In this document: positions 8,122-16,631 of the stretch, in pieces
How positions within the stretch are numbered: the stretch's first letter is position 1
Layout of the letters: each line of letters starts with the position of its first letter
NCBI GenBank assembly: GCA_902791475.1
Contig: CADAWC010000027.1
Location: 1 to 49,079 of the forward strand
Reading direction: 5' to 3'
DNA from: Fibrobacter succinogenes
GTDB taxonomy: Bacteria; Fibrobacterota; Fibrobacteria; Fibrobacterales; Fibrobacteraceae
Length of the DNA stretch: 49,079 bases
Notes under the pieces: generated by a model
Database searches by the model: none
What the model saw: only the letters and a program-made list of their open reading frames with translations
What the model was told of the DNA's origin: nothing
Made by a program: the position numbers and the translations under genes

Positions 8122-10497
8122 ATGGGTATGAAAGGTTTTGGTCAAATAGCGCTTGCAAGCGTTGTCTCAATTTTCGGAATTTCCGCAGTACACGCGGCAG
8201 ATGCGGCTGCAAAAATTCAAGCCTCTGAAGTCGTTACGCTACCGTCCGATGCCGCTTACGGCGGTGGCGATAAAATCGGCTCGCAGCTGATTGCCGCCAC
8301 GTACAACGCCGGGAAAGGCCCAGGCATTTGGATTGTCGCCGATGGCGGTTACAGGCTCTACCACAACGGTTCACTCCTCGCCGAAGATAATCAGGCAGGC
8401 CGAGTACGCTTTATACCGATGACATTCCTGCCCGGCGAAAACGCCATTTCTGTCGTGAGCGTGAACGGCAAAGGCGCCCCGGGCGTTCTCGTGCAAATCG
8501 ACGACCTCGACAAATCTTACTATTCCGGCAGTGGCTGGAAGTCAAAGCCCGTTGTCAGCAACAACTCCTGGAAAAACAAGGGCCGCGACCTCTCGCAATG
8601 GGGAGGCGCCACAACGCTTTCTTACGCAAACAACAAGCTCCCGAGTGGCGGTGCGCTCGAAAACTTCGCCGCAAACACACAAGCGAAATGGATTTGGACA
8701 AGCGATGAATCCGACCCGACAGCAGTGCTCCTTTTCACATTCAACGTGAAAGCCGAAGGCTTTGGTGTCACCACAACGGGTGGCGACGCAGGCAAAGTCG
8801 TCATTGCAAGCGATTCCGCAAGCATCCGCAAGTACTTGCAGAGCAACGATGCGGTGACAATCCTTGTGCCCGAAGGTACTTACGACTTCAGGCGGATGCG
8901 CAATGCGGTGACCGAGGCGAATGCGGCCGGGCGTACCTGGTGCCGCACGACTTGCGGCGAGACGAACCGCGTGACGGGCAAGACGAACAAGTTCTACCGT
9001 ATCGCCTTCGAGAAAAATAGCTGCGCGAGCCTCGGTGAATCCGGACTCGAAATCGTGAAGGAATCGGACAATCTGCAGGCGTGGAGCAACTGGATTACCA
9101 CCAAACCTAACAAGAGCCTCGTGGGTATGGGCCGTGGTGCGAATCTGCGCGGTGCTTCTATCGTGGTACGTAGTTATGAAGGGTCCGGAAACCACATCTA
9201 TCGCAACCTCGCCATTTACGACGTAAACCCGCACTTGATCGAGGGCGGCGACGGCCTCGAGACGGTGGGCTCCGCATCGAACCATGTGAAAAAGTTTTGG
9301 GCCGACCACATCAGCTATAAATGGATCAGTGACGGCATGGATATGGAATTCGTGGATGATGCCACTATCAGCTACCTGGATTTTGACGGCGCGAACGAGT
9401 TCAACTGCTGGGGAACCGACCCCTATATGGCTCTCGTTGAAGACGCCCATTTAACTTACGCCAACAACTACTGGCACAACACTTACGGTCGCGTTCCGAA
9501 AGTCACCGGTGAAAACAACGGCTCGCAAGTTCATTTGTACAACCAGTACATCGATTACAACCGCTTCTTTATCGCAGGCGCAAACGGTCACAGCGCAAAC
9601 GCCAAGGCTTACGTGCGCTACGAAAACAGCTACATCAGCGATGGTCAAGGCTACCTCGCCGAATGGGGCGATAACGGCTATGTTTACTTTAGCGGAGTTA
9701 CGTTCGGGAACGGCACCAAGCAACAGCACCGCTACAACGGCACCGTGAAAAGCGGAGTTCCGCAAGCCGAAACATTCAACCCGAGCTACAGTTTTGAAAA
9801 GCGCAATGTCGCAGACCTCCCGAAAGAAATTCCGAACCTCTCGGGCGTGGGCGGACGCTACGGCAAAATGCCCGAATACAACCAAGGCTTCGGTCAAAGC
9901 AACAAGGCTGCAAGCGTAACGCTCACCGCACCTGCCGCTGGCGCAAAAATCACTGCAAGCGCAGACGTAACCTTAAAAGCCGACGCCAAGGACAACGACG
10001 GCTCCGTGAAAAGCGTTGCATTCTACGTCGGCAACACGCTCGTCGGGACAGCAACCACTACGCCGTACCAGGTCACCGCCAAGAATCTCGCCGCAGGCAC
10101 ACATTCCGCAGTCGCTGTCGTGACGGACAATTCCGGACTCACATGGATGTCTGAATACGTAACGTTCACCGTCGAAGGTGCGGCAGAATCTAGTTCCAGT
10201 GCGGCTCCCGCAAGCAGCTCAGCGGTCGCTGAATCCAGCTCTAGCGAAGTTTCTTCATCGAGCGTCGCGGAATCCAGCAGTTCAGCAATCACAGCAGAAT
10301 CGAGCAGCGGGACCATCGGCATCGCCTCCCCCATGCAGCGCGCGACCGAAGCCGAAGCAGGCTTCTACCGCATCTTTGACATCCAGGGACGTCCGCTGTA
10401 CTCCGGCAATCGCAAGCCCGCCAAGATGCCCGCCGCGCACGTCATTGTGATTGAATACTCCAAAACAGGCAAAACATTACGCCACTATATCCAATAA
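8122..10497 (+). CDS. PL1 pectate lyase with Ig-like domain, Ser-rich linker and C-terminal tail
   Basis: The 791-residue secreted protein has a signal peptide (IALASVVSIFGISAVHAAD). Residues about 30-215 form a beta-sandwich-like region of unclear family. The PL1 parallel beta-helix spans about 225-590. Its marks are VGMGRGANLRG, IYRNLAIYDVNPH, the Asp-rich calcium-binding stretch WISDGMDMEFVDDATIS, and NNYWHNTYGRVPKV, whose Arg is the likely catalytic base. It should cleave polygalacturonate by beta-elimination. A bacterial Ig-like domain follows (about 605-690, VTLTAPAAGAKITASADVTL), then a linker rich in Ser/Ala/Glu and a tail with FRIFDIQGRPLYS-like composition (YRIFDIQGRPLYS). GAGGAAC lies before the ATG at 8122; an alternative ATG is at 8128. 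The gene extends the pectin theme of the preceding operon but is separately transcribed. Confidence 0.87.
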   Translation: MGMKGFGQIALASVVSIFGISAVHAADAAAKIQASEVVTLPSDAAYGGGDKIGSQLIAATYNAGKGPGIWIVADGGYRLYHNGSLLAEDNQAGRVRFIPMTFLPGENAISVVSVNGKGAPGVLVQIDDLDKSYYSGSGWKSKPVVSNNSWKNKGRDLSQWGGATTLSYANNKLPSGGALENFAANTQAKWIWTSDESDPTAVLLFTFNVKAEGFGVTTTGGDAGKVVIASDSASIRKYLQSNDAVTILVPEGTYDFRRMRNAVTEANAAGRTWCRTTCGETNRVTGKTNKFYRIAFEKNSCASLGESGLEIVKESDNLQAWSNWITTKPNKSLVGMGRGANLRGASIVVRSYEGSGNHIYRNLAIYDVNPHLIEGGDGLETVGSASNHVKKFWADHISYKWISDGMDMEFVDDATISYLDFDGANEFNCWGTDPYMALVEDAHLTYANNYWHNTYGRVPKVTGENNGSQVHLYNQYIDYNRFFIAGANGHSANAKAYVRYENSYISDGQGYLAEWGDNGYVYFSGVTFGNGTKQQHRYNGTVKSGVPQAETFNPSYSFEKRNVADLPKEIPNLSGVGGRYGKMPEYNQGFGQSNKAASVTLTAPAAGAKITASADVTLKADAKDNDGSVKSVAFYVGNTLVGTATTTPYQVTAKNLAAGTHSAVAVVTDNSGLTWMSEYVTFTVEGAAESSSSAAPASSSAVAESSSSEVSSSSVAESSSSAITAESSSGTIGIASPMQRATEAEAGFYRIFDIQGRPLYSGNRKPAKMPAAHVIVIEYSKTGKTLRHYIQ

Positions 10498-10558
10498 CGA
10501 TTACTATAGCGATTAATAGCCCTCCCGCTTTTAGCAAATCTTATATATATTGGTATCA

Positions 10559-12229
10559 ATGAAGTTCTGCAAAAACATATTGGCTGTTTCGATTGCGTCC
10601 ACCGCAATTTTTGGAGGTTGCTCCTCCGACAGCCATATTGCAGGCAACAGCGCCGAGACGGGTTCTCCGGAACTCGCCGGTATTTTCCTTTTGGATAACG
10701 GCAATCCCGCCGCATTCGCACGCGTGCATTGCGTCCCTAGCGACTTTGATGCGGCCTCAGGCGAGCTCCCCGCCGCCTACACCACGGAAACAGATTCCAC
10801 AGGCTACTACAGCCTCGATTCCATCCCTGCAGGCACTTACGCCGTCGAAACTTTCCATGAAGAATCCGGCAAGCGGTTCCTCGTACAAAACGTAAGCATC
10901 ACCGAAGACGATTCCATCGCCGTTAGCGACACACTCCGCGCTCCAGGCTCTGTCGAAATCGCGTTCAACAGCCTCATTGAAGACGGCACGTCCGCCGTGG
11001 TCACAATCCCAGGAACGACCATTTTACGCAAAGTGACAGTCCTCGGGCAAAAAGCCATTATCGACAGTTTGCCCACCGACACGCTCGATCTCAGAATTTA
11101 TATAGAAAGCGACACGTTAGATTACGGGGATGTTTTCGTCAAATCGGATACGACCGTTCAGACTCTAGTCAACTATCCCCATATTGAATACACATTCGTC
11201 GCCCCACTTACTCTCCCCGAAGGCGAAGACACGCTTTCGTCTTTCGTAAGTGACATCCCGCTAGCCCTCCGCCTGACCGCAGAAAACAGCGACATCGATA
11301 CACTCGCTCGCTTGCAAGGCCGCTGGGAAGTTGTACGCATTTCAAAAGATGGCAAGCGCAGCAAAAAGCTCCCGATTGTGAATTCAGCCTTTGACGAAAA
11401 AGAAGCTATTTTCTGGGTAAGCGTGGATTCTCTAAACGTCTCCGACTCACTAGAGCTTTCTTTCAACAACGCGCTTGAATCAGGTTACGCTCACGACGTA
11501 TTCCCGACCAACCGCAGCTATTCGCTCGTGTACCATTTCGATAGCGGAACCGACATCAAGGACGATGCCGAAAAGGGCTATTTCGACGGTTCGCTAACCG
11601 CCACAGAAACGGGAACCGAAACGGTGGCAAATCTCAACGCAGACGGCGTTCTCGGCACATCCATCGCGCTAGACGCGACAACATCAATCACCGCGACAAA
11701 CTCCGCCAAGATAGACTCATCTCGCAAGGTTAATTTGTCCTTTGACGGCAAGCAATTCTGTTTCTCGCTGTGGGTTAACCTCGAATCGCTAAAGCAACAG
11801 ACAATCTTTGAAAAAGCAAACGAATACGCGCTCCGCTACAATCCTGACCAAGGCTTTGTCGTAGAATTCTACCACGTTGCCACCGAAAAAGCAGGCGACG
11901 AAAGCGCCACGGACACCGCAAGTTACAAACAAACGTGGGCGTCCGGCACAAAAGGAATTGAAGCAGGCAAATGGATATTCATTGCATTCAGCAAGCACTC
12001 CATACCACAAACAAGTTACTTTATCAACGGCGTTAAAATCGAAGCCGAAGAAACCCGCAGCGATTGGGATGGCAACCGAGAATTTGCAGACTTTAAAATC
12101 GGCGGATTCAACGGGAAAATGGACGAGCTCATGCTCGGTAGCGCCTTCCGCGACGATTCCTGGACTCGCCTCACCTACCTCAATCAAAAGCCCGAAGATT
12201 CCTGGCCAAAACTTTCCGCGAGAAAGTAA
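10559..12229 (+). CDS. Lipoprotein with carboxypeptidase-regulatory-like and LamG-like domains
   Basis: The start is the ATG at 10559; a TTG at 10550 is also in frame but gives a worse leader. The N-terminus (MKFCKNILAVSIAST, then FGGCSSDS) is a lipoprotein signal with the lipobox Cys near residue 22. A prealbumin-like/carboxypeptidase regulatory domain follows (about 40-105: GIFLLDNGNPAAFARVHC, SLDSIPAGTYAVET). A middle region of unknown fold leads to a LamG/concanavalin A-like domain (about 330-545: FCFSLWVNLESLKQQTIFEK, WIFIAFSKHS, GFNGKMDELMLGS). Such lipoproteins are probably surface or outer-membrane binding proteins. No catalytic residues are visible. It lies 61 bp after the PL1 gene; an AT-rich stretch (TTATATATAT) ahead of it may be its own promoter. 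Confidence 0.72.
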   Translation: MKFCKNILAVSIASTAIFGGCSSDSHIAGNSAETGSPELAGIFLLDNGNPAAFARVHCVPSDFDAASGELPAAYTTETDSTGYYSLDSIPAGTYAVETFHEESGKRFLVQNVSITEDDSIAVSDTLRAPGSVEIAFNSLIEDGTSAVVTIPGTTILRKVTVLGQKAIIDSLPTDTLDLRIYIESDTLDYGDVFVKSDTTVQTLVNYPHIEYTFVAPLTLPEGEDTLSSFVSDIPLALRLTAENSDIDTLARLQGRWEVVRISKDGKRSKKLPIVNSAFDEKEAIFWVSVDSLNVSDSLELSFNNALESGYAHDVFPTNRSYSLVYHFDSGTDIKDDAEKGYFDGSLTATETGTETVANLNADGVLGTSIALDATTSITATNSAKIDSSRKVNLSFDGKQFCFSLWVNLESLKQQTIFEKANEYALRYNPDQGFVVEFYHVATEKAGDESATDTASYKQTWASGTKGIEAGKWIFIAFSKHSIPQTSYFINGVKIEAEETRSDWDGNREFADFKIGGFNGKMDELMLGSAFRDDSWTRLTYLNQKPEDSWPKLSARK

Positions 12230-12299
12230 GCTAGCATTTCACCGCACTTAGCGGATTCATTTTTTTGAGCAAAGACCTCTTGCCAATCGACACGACCAC

Positions 12300-12503
12300 A
12301 TGCCTCCGCACTTCCATGCAATATACAACGACTTGGAAGGAATCTTCGAATTATCTACATTTCAAATGCTAGAAGGCAATCTTCCAGCAAGGGTCAAAGG
12401 TCTCGTTATTGAGTGGGCGACACTCCATAAGCAGGAATTGATTGACAACTGGAATTCGTTAACAAAAACGGGGATGTATAAAAAAATAGCTCCGTTGGTT
12501 TAA
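12300..12503 (+). CDS. DUF4160 protein, apparently short at the N-terminus
   Basis: The 67 residues from the first ATG open MPPHFHAIYNDLEG, the core of DUF4160, in which the usual protein continues upstream with a short strand and a DH just before PPHFHA. Here the in-frame codons before the ATG encode NRHDH, matching that upstream motif, and the frame stays open back to a stop at 12249. No ATG, GTG or TTG is present in that stretch. So either a rare start codon is used (an ATT lies at 12255), or the N-terminus has been lost. It is followed after 3 bp by a DUF2442 gene, its common partner. The pair is often suspected to be a toxin-antitoxin-like module, but the activity is not established. Confidence 0.7.
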   Translation: MPPHFHAIYNDLEGIFELSTFQMLEGNLPARVKGLVIEWATLHKQELIDNWNSLTKTGMYKKIAPLV

Positions 12504-12506
12504 ACA

Positions 12507-12740
12507 ATGCTGCATGTGATAGACGCAAAATATATTGACAATTACAAGATATCCGTCACATTCAATGACGGATATCATTTTGTTGCAGATTTTGAGAAAG
12601 TCATCAAATCAGACCATCGAGCAATAGTGAAGCAACTCGCAGACCTAAACGTGTTCAAGGATTTCTGCTTGCAAGCCCACACAATTACGTGGTCAAATGG
12701 TGTTGATTTTGCGCCAGAGTTTATCAAGAGCTTGCACTAG
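12507..12740 (+). CDS. DUF2442 protein
   Basis: The 77-residue protein matches DUF2442: a strand-rich start (YKISVTFNDGYHFVADF), a middle block with LADLNVFKDF, and the ending ITWSNGVDFAPEFI, which is the family's hallmark. It begins 3 bp after the stop of the DUF4160 gene, so the two should be translated together. Genes of these two families are adjacent in many bacteria. I know of no proven biochemical role; a small toxin-antitoxin-like unit is one suggestion. The genes on both sides (a lipoprotein and a glycosyltransferase) are unrelated, and the pair looks like a small accessory insertion. Confidence 0.8.
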   Translation: MLHVIDAKYIDNYKISVTFNDGYHFVADFEKVIKSDHRAIVKQLADLNVFKDFCLQAHTITWSNGVDFAPEFIKSLH

Positions 12741-12863
12741 TCACTGCCCACGCGTTCAGCACTCAGTTACTTACTATTATACTATATACGCAAAAATGCC
12801 CCGCGATTTTGAGGGAGCGTTTTAAACTTTCAAAAAAACCTTATTACATTTTGCCGAAGAACA

Positions 12864-13994
12864 ATGTTCCTTACGGTTTTGACATACATAGCCATCGGGC
12901 TTTTGGCAATACTCGCCATCTTCTATCTCGGGTTAGAAGTGCGATTCTACCGTGCGCTCGGGCGAGTGCGCGAAGGCTTTGCCGACCCAGAACCGCTCCC
13001 GAAGGTAAGCATCCTGATTGCGGCCCGTAACGAATCCGAAGGCATCCGCGAAACGCTCGATTCCGTCCTCTCGCAAGATTACGAGGGCGAATGGGAGGTC
13101 TGGGTAGCCGATGACCGCTCCACGGACGACACCCCGAAGATTCTCGCGGAATACGAAGCAAAGTTTGAACGCCTCCATGTGCTCACTATTGATTCCATCC
13201 CCGAAGGCGTGAGCCCCAAGAAACAGGCTCTTTCGAAGCTCATTGACGCCTGCAACGGTGAAATTCTCTGCCTCACAGACGCCGACTGCATCGTACAGCC
13301 GTCCTGGATCAAGTTCCTCGTCAAGGAATTTGAACCGGGGATAGAGCTTGTCGCCGGGCATTCGTACATCCCAACAGACAAGAGTTCGCCTTTCATCATC
13401 TGCATGCAGGCGGTCGAAACGCTGATTTACCGCATTGCAGGCACAGCGGGCCTCGCCATGCACCTCCCGCTCACAAGCACAGGCAACAACCTCGCCTACC
13501 GCAAGAGTTTCTTCCAGAGCGTGAACGGCTTTACGGGCGTCATCAAGATCCAGAGCGGAGACGACGACCTCCTGATGCAAAAACTGGCAGCCGACCGTCC
13601 ATGGGCGATGCGCTACTGCATCACACCCGCCACGTTCGTCACCACAAGCGGCAAGGAAACACTCAAGGCCCTCTGGGAACAGCGCAAGCGCTGGGCATCA
13701 AAGACCATCTACTACACCCCGAAAATCGTCTTTGTGCTCTCGATGGTATTCCTGTTTCTTACCATGCTCTGCATTACCGCAGTGTTCTCGATTTTCAGCT
13801 TTAAAATATTCGTCGCCACATTGATAGCGTTCTTGTGCAAGAGCGTAGGCGACATGGTTCTCATTATTCGCGGGCTCAAAATATTCAAGCAGGAACACCT
13901 CCTCAAGTGGTGCATCCCGGTTGAGTTCATCCACGCCCCCTTTACCGTACTGGCCGTACTGTTCGGACTGTTCGGACGTTTTAAGTGGAAATAA
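12864..13994 (+). CDS. Membrane glycosyltransferase family 2
   Basis: The 376-residue protein has an N-terminal membrane helix (about 1-25), a GT2 catalytic domain (about 45-270) and two or three C-terminal membrane helices (about 285-370). Visible motifs are VSILIAARNESEG, the nucleotide-binding ADDRSTDDTP, the DxD-type LTDADC, a GDDD block, and QRKRWASK matching QxxRW of processive GT2 enzymes. It should transfer a sugar from a nucleotide donor on the cytoplasmic face of the inner membrane, for polysaccharide or glycolipid synthesis. The substrate cannot be told from sequence. The stop overlaps the GTG frame start of the topB frame; the chosen topB ATG follows after 2 bp, so the two are probably co-transcribed. 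Confidence 0.85.
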   Translation: MFLTVLTYIAIGLLAILAIFYLGLEVRFYRALGRVREGFADPEPLPKVSILIAARNESEGIRETLDSVLSQDYEGEWEVWVADDRSTDDTPKILAEYEAKFERLHVLTIDSIPEGVSPKKQALSKLIDACNGEILCLTDADCIVQPSWIKFLVKEFEPGIELVAGHSYIPTDKSSPFIICMQAVETLIYRIAGTAGLAMHLPLTSTGNNLAYRKSFFQSVNGFTGVIKIQSGDDDLLMQKLAADRPWAMRYCITPATFVTTSGKETLKALWEQRKRWASKTIYYTPKIVFVLSMVFLFLTMLCITAVFSIFSFKIFVATLIAFLCKSVGDMVLIIRGLKIFKQEHLLKWCIPVEFIHAPFTVLAVLFGLFGRFKWK

Positions 13995-13996
13995 AA

Positions 13997-16525
13997 ATGG
14001 CAACGACTAAAACAACAACTAAGGCGACTAAAACCACAGCAACAAAAACCGCCGCAAAAGCAACAAAGACGGCAAAAGCGGCCGTCGAAGGTAAGACGCT
14101 CATCATCGCGGAAAAACCCAGCGTGGCAGCCGACCTCGTCAAAGTGCTCGGTGCAAAGTCCTTCAAAAAAGAAACCGCCTATTACGAAAGCGACACGACC
14201 ATCGTAAGCCATGCGATTGGTCACCTCGTTGGTATCGCCGACCCGAAAGATATTGACGAACGCTACAAGGCATGGGACATGAAGACGCTCCCCATGCTCC
14301 CCGAAAAGTTCCCGCTCGTTGCCCTCCCGACCACTAAAGCCCATCTTTCCGCCCTTGGCAAGCTCATCAAGCGCAAGGACGTGACGACGATTATAAACGC
14401 GTGCGATGCGGGCCGCGAAGGTGAACTGATTTTCTATTACATTGTGGACTACATCCTCAAGGGGAACTTCAAGGGCAAAACGTTCAAGAGACTTTGGATG
14501 CAAAGCATGACGCCCGCCGCCATCAAGGACGCCTTTGAGCACCTCCGCACCGAAGAAGACATGGTGAACTTGAGGAACGCCGCCCTCTGCCGTAGCGAAG
14601 CCGACTGGCTCGTAGGCATGAACGGCAGCCGCGGACTTACCGCTTACAACAGCTCGATGGGCGGGTTCCAGATTACGCCGTGCGGACGCGTACAGACGCC
14701 GACACTTGCCATTATCGTAAAGCGCGAAGAAGAACGCAACCGCTTTGTTCCACAAAAGTTCTGGACCATTGAAGCCTCGTTCAACAACTCCGGTGCCGGT
14801 TACCAAGGCAAGTGGTTCACCGTCGATAAAGAAAATAACAAGGACCGCGTCAAGCAGATTTTTGACGAAGCTCGCGCTCAGGAAATTCTCGCCAAATGCA
14901 AGGGGAAAACCGGCTCTATCGAAGAGACCACAGCCCCAAGCCAGCAGAAGTGCGGCCAGCTCTATGACCTCACCACGCTCCAGCGCGAAGCGAACAACCG
15001 CTTTGGCTTTAGCGCCAAGACAACGCTTTCCATTGCGCAATCGCTTTACGAACATTACAAGGCGACCACGTACCCGCGTACCGACAGCCGTTGCCTGCCC
15101 GAAGATTACGTCGCTCCGGTGAAAGCCACCCTCGGCAAGATTGAAGGTCCGCTCGCCAAGTTCGCCCAAGAAGCTTTGGACAAGAACTACGTGAAGCGTA
15201 CGCCGAAGGTCTTTGACAACTCGAAGATTTCGGACCACTTCGCCATCATCCCGACAGGCGTCGTGCCGAAGGGACTCTCCGAAGCCGAAGAAAAAATCTA
15301 CACGATGATTTGCCAGCGCTTTATCGCGGTGTTCTTCCCGCCAGCGCAGTACTTGAACACGACCCGCATCACGACCGTCGAAAACGAGACCTTCATCACC
15401 GAAGGTAAGATTCTCGTGGACCCGGGTTTCAAGGCGATTTACGGCAAGGAATCCGATGAAGAATCGAACATCCCGAAACTAAACGGCAACACCGCCAAGA
15501 CGCTCGAAATTGACGCTAAAGAAGACTTTACTAAGCCGCCTGCACACTACACCGAAAGCACGCTTTTGTCGATGATGGAAAGTGCCGGTAAACTCGTGGA
15601 AGACGACGAACTGCGTGACGCCATGAAGGAACGCGGTCTCGGAACGCCAGCCACACGCGCCGCCATCATTGAAAAGCTCGTGAGCGACAAGTACGTTGTC
15701 CGCGACGGCAAGGAAATGATCCCGACAGCAAAGGCATTCGACCTCATCAAGGTCCTCTCCGCCATGAACTGCGAAGCCCTCACTAGCCCGGAACTTACCG
15801 GCGAATGGGAATACAAGATGGACCTCATCTCGAAGGGCAAGGAATCTCGCGAAGCGTTCATGAACGGCATCGTCGAAATGACAAAGACGATGGTGAAGAA
15901 CATCAAGGGATTCAAGGAAGAAAGCACGACCGATGAAGCAAGCTTCAGCCCCGTGAACGGCAAGAAGGTTTTCGAAACGGTCAGCCGCTACACCACCGAA
16001 GACGGCATCGTCATCCGCAAAATTGTGGGCGGCAAGCACTTGTCCGAAAGTGAAATCGTAGAGCTCTTGACCAAGCGCAAGATTGGACCGCTCACAGGTT
16101 TCCGCAGCAAGAAGGGCGCTGAATTTTCAGCAGGCCTCATCATCAATGACCAGAACAAAGTTGAATTTGTCTTTGACGAAAAGCCCGAAGAAATCGAGCT
16201 CGGCGAAGTTATCGGCAAATCCCCCGTTGACGGCTCCGACGTTTACGAAACGCTCACGGGCTACGTCTCCGAAAGCTACGTGAAGAAGGAACCGAGTGGG
16301 CTTTCGCTCCCGAAGATTCTCCTCGGCAAGGAAATTCCGCTTGATGACATCAAGAAATTGCTCGCCGGCGAAAAGACTTCGCTTATCAAGGGTTTTCGCA
16401 GCAATAAGACTCGCCGCCTGTTCGACGCGTACCTCACGCTCGTGAAGGGCAAGCTCAAGTTCGATTTCCCGCCGCGTGAATTCAAGCCCCGCCGATTCGG
16501 AGCGAAGAAAAAGAGTGAAGAGTAA
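13997..16525 (+). CDS. topB: DNA topoisomerase III (type IA)
   Basis: The protein has about 842 residues. The first 30 are a low-complexity Thr/Lys/Ala tail, unusual for the family and probably a DNA-binding extension. The toprim domain follows (LIIAEKPSVAADLVKVLG; acidic metal-binding motif ACDAGREGEL), then the type IA core with the active-site Tyr in YPRTDSR near residue 360. The C-terminal 230 residues contain two copies of a toprim-associated repeat (SPVNGKKVFETV with TGFRSKKG, then SPVDGSDVYETL with KGFRSNKT) instead of zinc fingers. The enzyme passes single strands and decatenates DNA, often with RecQ-type helicases. The ATG at 13997 is preferred over a GTG at 13985 that would overlap the glycosyltransferase stop. 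Confidence 0.93.
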   Translation: MATTKTTTKATKTTATKTAAKATKTAKAAVEGKTLIIAEKPSVAADLVKVLGAKSFKKETAYYESDTTIVSHAIGHLVGIADPKDIDERYKAWDMKTLPMLPEKFPLVALPTTKAHLSALGKLIKRKDVTTIINACDAGREGELIFYYIVDYILKGNFKGKTFKRLWMQSMTPAAIKDAFEHLRTEEDMVNLRNAALCRSEADWLVGMNGSRGLTAYNSSMGGFQITPCGRVQTPTLAIIVKREEERNRFVPQKFWTIEASFNNSGAGYQGKWFTVDKENNKDRVKQIFDEARAQEILAKCKGKTGSIEETTAPSQQKCGQLYDLTTLQREANNRFGFSAKTTLSIAQSLYEHYKATTYPRTDSRCLPEDYVAPVKATLGKIEGPLAKFAQEALDKNYVKRTPKVFDNSKISDHFAIIPTGVVPKGLSEAEEKIYTMICQRFIAVFFPPAQYLNTTRITTVENETFITEGKILVDPGFKAIYGKESDEESNIPKLNGNTAKTLEIDAKEDFTKPPAHYTESTLLSMMESAGKLVEDDELRDAMKERGLGTPATRAAIIEKLVSDKYVVRDGKEMIPTAKAFDLIKVLSAMNCEALTSPELTGEWEYKMDLISKGKESREAFMNGIVEMTKTMVKNIKGFKEESTTDEASFSPVNGKKVFETVSRYTTEDGIVIRKIVGGKHLSESEIVELLTKRKIGPLTGFRSKKGAEFSAGLIINDQNKVEFVFDEKPEEIELGEVIGKSPVDGSDVYETLTGYVSESYVKKEPSGLSLPKILLGKEIPLDDIKKLLAGEKTSLIKGFRSNKTRRLFDAYLTLVKGKLKFDFPPREFKPRRFGAKKKSEE

Positions 16526-16534
16526 TTAGTTAGC

Positions 16535-16621
16535 AGAACTTAGCCCGCTCCGCTCTTAGAACTTAGTTATTTTCTTTTAGATAAAAGTGAGTGTTCTAAG
16601 CTCTAAGTTCTAAGCTCTAAG
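16535..16621. repeat. YTCTAAG tandem repeat and matching inverted arm
   Basis: Four consecutive 7-base units TTCTAAG/CTCTAAG run from 16594 to 16621. Upstream, CTTAGAACTTAG (16555-16566) is the exact complement of 16603-16614, so a 12-bp stem with a 36-base loop can form; a further AGAACTTAG lies at 16535-16543. The region sits between topB and the GH3 gene, and could act as a terminator or as a small repeat expansion. Confidence 0.7.
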
Positions 16622-16631
16622 TTTCATACCC

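Noticed and set aside
13712..15238. 508-codon frame opposite the glycosyltransferase and topB genes
   Set aside because: Both + strand genes have complete family motifs; the antisense protein has none and crosses two genes.
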